Below are positions 7,733 through 12,739 of a DNA stretch of 12,739 nucleotides, in pieces. Origin of the DNA: an uncultured Bacteroidales bacterium (GTDB lineage: Bacteria > Bacteroidota > Bacteroidia > Bacteroidales > Muribaculaceae); the NCBI GenBank assembly GCA_900554845.1, contig USIY01000041.1, forward strand, positions 1 to 12,739. The letters run 5' to 3'. The notes under the pieces were generated by a model. The model ran no database searches, was not told the origin of the DNA, and saw only the letters and a list, made by a program, of their open reading frames with translations. Every line of letters starts with the position of its first letter. Within the stretch, counting starts at the first letter, position 1. A program made the position numbers and the translations under genes.

Positions 7733-10165
7733 ATGAAGAAAACCATTCTCTTAGGGATCAGCATGGCTCTGGCGCTCGGAGCGACAGCGGCTCCTTTGAC
7801 CCCAGAGCAGGCGCTGGAGCGCATGCAGCAGGGTCGCATGGGAAAGATATCCACCGTAAAGGTTGAGTCGCAGCCTGTATTTACCCAGATGTCGGCGGCC
7901 GGAGTACCTACACTTTATGTGTTCAATTGCCCAGATAACGGAGGCTATCGCATTCTGTCGGCTGATGATATCGCGTATGCCGTGCTGGGATATTCCGAAA
8001 CCGGAAGCTTTGATCCAGGCAATATGCCTTCGCAGCTCGCATGGTGGCTGAAGCAGAACAGCGACATGATTGCATTTTACGCAGGTAGTACCATCGATGG
8101 CCAGATAGCACCCGCCGCGGATGATAAGCAGAGAATCGAACCTTTGTGCAAGTCGAAGTGGGATCAGGGAAAACCTTACTATAACGACTGTCCCAAGGAC
8201 CGTAACCGCAATACATATACAGGGTGCGTGGCCACTTCTATGGCGCAGGTTATGTATTATCATAAGTATCCTGAAGTGGGTGAGGGTTCGCATTCATATT
8301 CATGGAAAGGCAACACTCTGTCGATGGATTTCAGTGAGACTCCGTTCGACTGGGACAATATGCTGGACGTGTATCAGACCGGCAAGTATACAACCACTCA
8401 GTCCGCGGCTGTCGCGCACTTGATGAAGTCCTGCGGCTATTCCATGGATATGAATTATGGTACCGAATCCTCGGGCACACAGGGCGTGCTGATTGCCAAC
8501 GCTCTCAAGACTTACTTCAAATATGACGGCAACTGCAACGTGAAGTGGCGTATGGCCTACTCCGCCGCCCAGTGGGCCGACCTGGTTTACGACAACCTTA
8601 AGAATGTAGGACCGGTCATTTTCAACGGCCATGAATATGAGTCGGCGGGACACTCTTTTGTATGTGACGGTTATGACGGCCGTGGCTACTACCATATCAA
8701 CTGGGGATGGGGCGGCCTGAGCGACGGTTGGTTCTCGCTCGAGGCCCTGAATCCCAGCGCACAGAGCACCGGCGGCGGTGTCGGCAGCGGTTTCAACTAT
8801 GGTCTGAACGGTATTTTTGGCATCCAGCCTCCAACAGGAGAGGAAGTGGTTACCCCTCCCGATAACATGCTGTGTTATGGAGGTGTTACCGCTACAATGA
8901 ACGGTCGCTATATTGAGTTCGCCCAGAACAGCTGGTATCCCCAGGGATGGTATGACGCAATGGATCATGAAATCAAGGTGAACATGGGAATAACCATTGA
9001 GCCAGTCGACGGAACCGAAGGTGAGGTACATGAGATAAACGGCACTTTCGGAGGCAGTCGTCTACTTACCCTTCAACCTGGTTATTATTACGGGTCCGCA
9101 TCCGGGCCTCGTGCTCCCGTTCCTACTTTGACCGACGGACGCTACAAAGTGACTATCACTATCCGAGACATGAAGAAAGGTGCTCCAGAAACACGCGTGC
9201 CGATCATTGTGTCGTACGGTTGTCCCAACTATGTATATCTGAATGTTAGCAGCGGCGTACAGACTGTCGAGAATGTTGATATAGCAGAATTGGTGGCGGA
9301 GAACCTGGTGCTGGATTCCGAGCTATACTCCGGTTGCAATGCTCGTTATAAGGCCACTCTGAAGAATAGCAGCGAGTTCGAGCTGACGGAGACGATAGTG
9401 CCGGCTTTGCTTAAGAACGGCAGAATTGTGATGCTGGGCAATCAGACTCCCACTACGATAGCTCCCAAGAGCGAGGGTGAGGTGGAATGGATCTGCAAGA
9501 TGGTCCTTCAGGGAAACAATAAGGCGCCGACGGTCGACACAGAATATGAGCTGGCTATCGTTAATCCCGTGACTTCTGAAATTCTCGGTAGATACGGTAA
9601 TGTCACGATGAAACCAAAGCCTGCCACTGCGCGTTTGGTAGGAAATTCCTTTATCATAGAAGGTGCCACCGCTGAAACAGTGGAAACGAACATAGGAAAT
9701 GCGATCATCAATACCATAGAGACCAATCATTTCAACACGGTGCTGAAATATACTGTGGACATGGGTTTCTTCGACGGCGTGATATCTTACAGTATATACA
9801 AGCGCGCCGGGCTGGAAGACTACAATACCCAGGAACTGATGAACGCCGGCATATATAGTTGCCAGCCTTTGGAGGCGCAGGGTGCTGAAAACACTCTGAA
9901 TGTTCCCATTGACTTCGCGCAGGCAGAAGTGGGTTCATACTATGTGCTTCGCGCAACTTATACAGCAGGCAACTCCGAGAAACTGTTGATGAACGTCAAT
10001 TTCATAGTGAAGAAAGTTGAGTCCGGAGTTGTAGAGGTAGAAGTTGAAAATAATGACGCTCCAGTACGCTATTTCAACATGCAGGGCATCGAGATCAACG
10101 AACCGGTTCCTGGACAGATTGTGATTGTCCGTCAAGGTAACGTATCGCGCAAAGTGCGTTTCTGA
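7733..10165 (+). CDS. Secreted C10-family (streptopain-like) cysteine protease with C-terminal tail
   Basis: An 810-residue secreted papain-fold protease. Signal peptide MKKTILLGISMALALGATAA is followed by an inhibitory propeptide of the SpeB/Spi type (about 21-130, with YRILSADD and AVLGYSETGSF). The catalytic domain spans about 137-366: likely oxyanion Gln145 in KWDQGKPYY, nucleophile Cys165 in GCVATSMAQ, His307 in GHSFVCDGY and Asn323-Trp324 in HINWGWGG. The Cys-His distance (142) is close to that of streptococcal SpeB (148). Family members are made as inactive zymogens and cleave host or dietary proteins; relatives in Bacteroides fragilis and Prevotella are known. About 400 further residues (370-770) look beta-rich, perhaps Ig-like, and a tail at 777-810 (VRYFNMQGIEI...VRQGN) matches the tail of the 439-aa protein downstream. 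The gene has its own promoter and terminator. Substrate is unknown. Confidence 0.92.
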   Translation: MKKTILLGISMALALGATAAPLTPEQALERMQQGRMGKISTVKVESQPVFTQMSAAGVPTLYVFNCPDNGGYRILSADDIAYAVLGYSETGSFDPGNMPSQLAWWLKQNSDMIAFYAGSTIDGQIAPAADDKQRIEPLCKSKWDQGKPYYNDCPKDRNRNTYTGCVATSMAQVMYYHKYPEVGEGSHSYSWKGNTLSMDFSETPFDWDNMLDVYQTGKYTTTQSAAVAHLMKSCGYSMDMNYGTESSGTQGVLIANALKTYFKYDGNCNVKWRMAYSAAQWADLVYDNLKNVGPVIFNGHEYESAGHSFVCDGYDGRGYYHINWGWGGLSDGWFSLEALNPSAQSTGGGVGSGFNYGLNGIFGIQPPTGEEVVTPPDNMLCYGGVTATMNGRYIEFAQNSWYPQGWYDAMDHEIKVNMGITIEPVDGTEGEVHEINGTFGGSRLLTLQPGYYYGSASGPRAPVPTLTDGRYKVTITIRDMKKGAPETRVPIIVSYGCPNYVYLNVSSGVQTVENVDIAELVAENLVLDSELYSGCNARYKATLKNSSEFELTETIVPALLKNGRIVMLGNQTPTTIAPKSEGEVEWICKMVLQGNNKAPTVDTEYELAIVNPVTSEILGRYGNVTMKPKPATARLVGNSFIIEGATAETVETNIGNAIINTIETNHFNTVLKYTVDMGFFDGVISYSIYKRAGLEDYNTQELMNAGIYSCQPLEAQGAENTLNVPIDFAQAEVGSYYVLRATYTAGNSEKLLMNVNFIVKKVESGVVEVEVENNDAPVRYFNMQGIEINEPVPGQIVIVRQGNVSRKVRF

Positions 10166-10187
10166 TTTATCTTATATCAAATAATAT

Positions 10188-10216
10188 AAGGCGCGGGCTG
10201 TCGAAGTCCGCGCCTT
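10188..10216 (+). terminator. Intrinsic terminator of the protease gene
   Basis: AAGGCGCGG (10188-10196) pairs perfectly with CCGCGCCTT (10208-10216); a G-U and a C-G pair can extend it inward. A short T stretch (10215-10217) follows. It starts 22 nt after the stop codon. From here to 10293 there is no gene; an isolated -7-like TAATTTTG stands at 10254-10261 without a -33 box. Confidence 0.85.
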
Positions 10217-10292
10217 TATGTTACGGAAAATAGGGATTATTCGGAATGTGTTGTAATTTTGTCGGTATATGTGAAAAATAGTGGATGAAAAG

Positions 10293-10323
10293 TTTGCGTA
10301 ATCAAAAATAATGTGTAATTTTG
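10293..10323 (+). promoter_or_regulatory. Promoter of the 439-aa secreted protein gene
   Basis: TTTG at 10293-10296, 19-bp spacer and a perfect TAATTTTG at 10316-10323. The eleven bases TAATTTTGCAA are identical to those at the SusCD promoter (2191-2201). Start of transcription is expected near 10329. A second TAATTTTG 62 bp upstream might be a weaker tandem promoter. Confidence 0.8.
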
Positions 10324-10484
10324 CAACCAAAAGCTAATAAAAGCGGTATTGGTTCAACGTCTAAGGTTAATTTTAATAAAAAATGGTATCTCGGACGTTT
10401 GTTAAGGTAATAATCTGTGTCAATAACGGATCAATATAAAACAGAGAGTAATATAAAGCTAATTATAAACTAAATCTCATTCTT
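10324..10484 (+). promoter_or_regulatory. Long 5' leader of the 439-aa secreted protein gene
   Basis: About 155 untranslated bases. AGCGGTATT (10342-10350), GGTTCAACGT (10351-10360) and GTTAAGGT (10401-10408) repeat, in the same order, blocks seen in the SusCD leader. AACGTC (10356-10361) can pair with GACGTT (10394-10399). No known riboswitch is recognised and no open frame of note is present. Confidence 0.5.
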
Positions 10485-11804
10485 ATGAAGAAAGTTTACG
10501 CAGCAAGTTTGGCTATGGCCGTAGCAATGGCGGCCAATGCCGCACCGATCGAGAAGTCGGTGAAGTTCGAGACTCAGCCTATGACTATGTCGCAGGCGAA
10601 TCTTGAAGCAGTGTTCGCTCCGTCAGCTATGGAGCCGACAACGGTGACTACTCCCAAGGCCATCAGCAGCATCGATGATCTGGTAGGTCTGAAGAGTTGG
10701 TCATGTGTCGGCCATCTGAACGGTGACGGTAAGAACGGTCCCCGAAAGGATGCATGTTATTTCAGCAAAAGCGACGAGACCACAATTCTCATGGAGAACT
10801 TCCCTTGGGGTGGAAAGATCACAAAGATGCTGGTGAACATCAATGCCAAGACCGTTACCGTTATGAACAATCAGGCCGTTGGTGAAAACGGTACTGATAT
10901 GGTTTACCTCTATTTGTATAAGGCAGTACCGAATGGAGACAAGAAGGATCTGGTATCACAGACATCTGTAAAGGGAACTATCAAGGATGACGGTACCATT
11001 ACTTTCCCCGAGGACATTTACTTCGGTGCTTCGGATCCCGCAAACGAACCTAATGGTAGCTACTACTATCTGGACAGCAATAATGAATTCTCATATCTTC
11101 CTTTCAACACACCTGTTGAAGCTGATTATGAGAGCGTAGGTACTGCCACATTCACCGACGGTTGGTTCAACGCACTAATGATCGTTGATGGACTGGAGCC
11201 TATCGTCGATACGGATGTTGAAGTGCTTCGTAACAAGACCAATAAAAATCTTGTGGCTCTGAAGAACCCCTATAACAATCCTGAGTGGGTAAGTGTGTTT
11301 GGTGCCGAATTGACAAATAATGGCTATATCCTTCTTGATCTTAGCGATCCGACATGGGTGCAGGTCGTTCCCGTAGTGCCGTGTAATCTGGAAGTAGAAA
11401 TGGAGGACGGCAGCAGGACAGTGTTCTATCCGTACAATCAGGAAGGTCTGTATGTATGGCAAGGTGTTGACTACAGCGGTATAAAAGAAGAGTGGGAGAC
11501 CTTCGGGGAACCCATTTCCAATGTTGATGAGAATGGTCTCGTATCATTGTATCATCTCTTTTTCGGTGAAGATCATGCTCCGACGGGTTACTATTGGTGG
11601 GTTTCGTGGCCCGAGGATGAAGTTAAGTCAGCATCCGTTCAGCTTCCCGCCGGAACTCTGGGTATCGAAGGTGTAGCCACCGACATGGTTGACGGTCCCG
11701 TTAAGTACTACAACCTGCAGGGTGTAGAGATCGCAGCTCCCGTCAAGGGTCAGCTCACGATCAAGAAGCAGGGCAACAAGAGCGTTAAGTTCATCGCCCG
11801 CTAA
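10485..11804 (+). CDS. Secreted protein of unknown function with C-terminal tail
   Basis: A 439-residue protein with a Sec signal peptide (MKKVYAASLAMAVAMAANA, cut near residue 19/20) and no lipobox, so it is exported but not lipidated. No enzyme motif is recognised. Residues about 60-200 look like a beta-rich domain with Gly-Asp turns. Residues 217-264 carry SVGTATFTDGWF, then DVEVLRN, then VALKNPYNNP. This order (a GTATYTD-like strand, a short strand, then xNPY) recalls a repeated beta domain in many Bacteroidales surface lipoproteins; this is memory-based and unsure. A Trp/Tyr-rich part (YYWWVSWP, 369-376) precedes the tail. The tail (405-439: VKYYNLQGVEI...KKQGNKSVKF) matches the tail of the upstream protease in about half of its positions. 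The gene is monocistronic, with its own promoter and terminator. Confidence 0.85.
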   Translation: MKKVYAASLAMAVAMAANAAPIEKSVKFETQPMTMSQANLEAVFAPSAMEPTTVTTPKAISSIDDLVGLKSWSCVGHLNGDGKNGPRKDACYFSKSDETTILMENFPWGGKITKMLVNINAKTVTVMNNQAVGENGTDMVYLYLYKAVPNGDKKDLVSQTSVKGTIKDDGTITFPEDIYFGASDPANEPNGSYYYLDSNNEFSYLPFNTPVEADYESVGTATFTDGWFNALMIVDGLEPIVDTDVEVLRNKTNKNLVALKNPYNNPEWVSVFGAELTNNGYILLDLSDPTWVQVVPVVPCNLEVEMEDGSRTVFYPYNQEGLYVWQGVDYSGIKEEWETFGEPISNVDENGLVSLYHLFFGEDHAPTGYYWWVSWPEDEVKSASVQLPAGTLGIEGVATDMVDGPVKYYNLQGVEIAAPVKGQLTIKKQGNKSVKFIAR

Positions 11805-11828
11805 TCCGCATCAAAGACATTATAAAAG

Positions 11829-11856
11829 GAGCGGTCTCGTCGAGACCGCTCTTTTT
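11829..11856 (+). terminator. Intrinsic terminator of the 439-aa secreted protein gene
   Basis: Perfect 10-bp stem GAGCGGTCTC (11829-11838) and GAGACCGCTC (11842-11851) with a GTC loop, then five T (11852-11856). It ends only 4 nt before the next promoter's -33 box. Confidence 0.93.
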
Positions 11857-11860
11857 GTGT

Positions 11861-11891
11861 TTTGTCATATCAGAATTAATTTGTAGCTTTG
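11861..11891 (+). promoter_or_regulatory. Promoter of the 161-aa lipoprotein gene
   Basis: TTTG at 11861-11864, 19-bp spacer and a perfect TAnnTTTG box (TAGCTTTG, 11884-11891). The predicted transcription start near 11897 gives a leader of about 60 nt. Confidence 0.78.
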
Positions 11892-11905
11892 TGGAGGATG
11901 TAGGG

Positions 11906-11922
11906 ACGTGCCTTAGGCATGT
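11906..11922 (+). repeat. Small hairpin in the lipoprotein leader
   Basis: ACGTGCC (11906-11912) pairs with GGCATGT (11916-11922) with one G-U pair and a TTA loop. It follows TGTAGGG (11900-11905 region), a string also present on the reverse strand of the hairpin at 12627-12647. It may be a worn copy of the same class of intergenic palindrome. Confidence 0.4.
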
Positions 11923-11959
11923 TTGTCAGTGTATAATTGTAATAATATTTATGACTGGA

Positions 11960-12445
11960 ATGAAAAAGATATTGATTATAGCGGCTGCCGCCGGTATGGC
12001 CGTGATGCCGGTGGCGTGCAGCCACAAGAGTACCGGCGCAGACAACAACAATGAAATTACAGCTATGCCTGTGAACGGAGGAGGAGAGAGTTTTATACCC
12101 AAGGCCACTGTTTTCAAGATGAGCGGACCGTACGCCGACCATGTGGCGGTGACGTTGGACAATAACGGCGAACTGGCATATTATCCGGCCCCTTCCGACA
12201 TAACTGTCAATTCGGTGCCGGTGTATCTTGGCGACGGATGGTGGCTGAACCGGCAGGGTCTGGGCGCCAACTCGGTGTTCACCACCTGGACCATGGCTGA
12301 ATATGCCAAATTGCCTTCCACACCTTCGCCCGCGGAGATCAAGGCCCATATCATTCCCGACGCCCGCGTCACGGAGTTCAGAAAGACATCCGTAGCCATC
12401 ACGGATGCTATGCAGAATATTGCTCGCATAAAATCGGAATTATAA
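11960..12445 (+). CDS. Conserved Bacteroidales lipoprotein of unknown function
   Basis: A 161-residue lipoprotein. The signal peptide MKKILIIAAAAGMAVMPVAC ends in Cys20; the lipobox PVAC is unusual in having Pro at -3. After a low-complexity linker the mature domain starts near residue 45 with FIPKATVFKMSGPYADHVAVTL, then LAYYPAPSDI, VYLGDGWWLNRQG, NSVFTTWTMAEYAKLP and IKAHIIPDARV. I recall this pattern as a small, well conserved lipoprotein family of Bacteroidales, but know of no assigned function and give none. The frame is open from 11855, but ATG 11960 is preferred because MKKILII begins a proper signal peptide and the promoter at 11861-11891 lies inside the longer frame; ATG 11951, three codons earlier, is possible. 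No clear intrinsic terminator directly follows the stop codon. Confidence 0.82.
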   Translation: MKKILIIAAAAGMAVMPVACSHKSTGADNNNEITAMPVNGGGESFIPKATVFKMSGPYADHVAVTLDNNGELAYYPAPSDITVNSVPVYLGDGWWLNRQGLGANSVFTTWTMAEYAKLPSTPSPAEIKAHIIPDARVTEFRKTSVAITDAMQNIARIKSEL

Positions 12446-12489
12446 TACATTGACGGCTAATTTATGCGAATCCGATATGAAGTTAGTGC

Positions 12490-12585
12490 AGGATTCAGCA
12501 CAGTAATTTATGTATGTTTTTGCATGGAGATCGTATAGGATTCGGCAAGTAATATGTATGTTTTTTGGGCACATGGAGATCGTAT
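12490..12585. repeat. Two-copy tandem repeat of about 48 bp
   Basis: Copy 1 (12490-12536, 47 bp) and copy 2 (12537-12585, 49 bp) both run from AGGATTC, through GTAAT and TATGTATGTTTTT, to CATGGAGATCGTAT, with a few substitutions and small gaps. A third start (AGG) follows at 12586 but then diverges. There is no open frame or promoter consensus in it. The gap 12446-12739 has no gene; besides these repeats it holds only the hairpins listed next. Confidence 0.85.
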
Positions 12586-12626
12586 AGGTTATGAATAGTT
12601 AAGGCAGAATGATTTGAGTGGAGATA

Positions 12627-12647
12627 CGCGACCCCTACAGGGTCGCG
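12627..12647. repeat. Hairpin 1 of the palindrome cluster
   Basis: CGCGACCC (12627-12634) and GGGTCGCG (12640-12647) form a perfect 8-bp stem around CTACA. It is GC-rich in an A/T-rich gap and has no T run, so it is not a canonical terminator. The opening TACGCGACC is shared with the hairpin at the window end. Confidence 0.85.
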
Positions 12648-12667
12648 GGCTACCGCAGAGATCAACA

Positions 12668-12712
12668 CCCAGGGTCCGGGAATCAGCCATTGGCTGATTC
12701 CCGGACCCTGGG
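12668..12712. repeat. 45-bp palindrome with 22-bp perfect arms
   Basis: The arms 12668-12689 and 12691-12712 are exact reverse complements around a single T at 12690. Each outer end is CCCAGGG or CCCTGGG. No T run follows on either strand, so a simple intrinsic terminator is unlikely. It could extrude as a cruciform in DNA or fold to a very stable RNA hairpin, and would act the same from either strand. Confidence 0.93.
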
Positions 12713-12722
12713 CCAAAGTACG

Positions 12723-12739
12723 CGACCTCTCCGAGGTCG
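12723..12739. repeat. Hairpin 3 of the palindrome cluster, cut by window end
   Basis: CGACCTC (12723-12729) and GAGGTCG (12733-12739) form a perfect 7-bp stem with a TCC loop. The left arm begins TACGCGACC (12719-12727), as in the hairpin at 12627, and the stem probably continues past the window edge. Confidence 0.75.

Noticed and set aside
12490..12585. CRISPR-like direct repeats
   Set aside because: Only two units, no spacers between them, and the internal changes are those of a tandem duplication; no cas gene is present.
12668..12712. Intrinsic terminator at the 45-bp palindrome
   Set aside because: Neither strand has a T run after the stem and it lies more than 220 nt beyond the nearest stop codon; kept as a repeat instead.

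Overview
The window comes from a member of the Bacteroidales, and the gene content would fit a Muribaculaceae-like gut lineage; the family name is inference, the order is well supported. The evidence is a SusC/SusD outer-membrane import pair, several short Bacteroidales-type lipoproteins, secreted proteins that share a C-terminal tail, and four promoters of the Bacteroidetes type (TTTG, 19-20 bp, TAnnTTTG or one base off). All genes lie on the + strand.

Left part (1-2058): the 3' end of rsmI (16S rRNA 2'-O-methyltransferase), then a coiled-coil lipoprotein of the collagen-binding-adhesin-like family, a strong hairpin, and a small SPOR-domain lipoprotein that begins only 20 nt after the hairpin. 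A long imperfect inverted repeat follows.

Centre (2167-7563): a consensus promoter, a leader of about 175 nt, a SusC-family TonB-dependent transporter and its SusD-family surface lipoprotein. The last two form a two-gene operon closed by a clear intrinsic terminator. No glycoside hydrolase, sigma/anti-sigma pair or hybrid two-component sensor lies beside it in the window.

Right part (7603-12445): three single-gene units, each with its own promoter. They encode a large secreted C10 (streptopain-like) cysteine protease with an inhibitory propeptide and complete visible catalytic residues, a 439-aa secreted protein of unknown function, and a 161-aa conserved lipoprotein of unknown function. The first two are closed by clear hairpin terminators. 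The protease and the 439-aa protein end in the same tail of about 35 residues, probably a sorting or anchoring signal.

Right edge (12446-12739): noncoding and rich in repeats. It holds a two-copy tandem repeat of about 48 bp and a cluster of three hairpins, one of them a 45-bp palindrome with 22-bp perfect arms.

Working model (inference): an extracellular protease and an adjacent SusCD pair may act together in harvesting proteinaceous or glycoprotein material, but the genes are transcribed separately and substrate cannot be read from the sequence. The most useful leads are the shared C-terminal tail, collinear sequence blocks shared by the leaders of susC and of the 439-aa gene, and the palindrome cluster. 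I did not find a clearly new multi-gene system.
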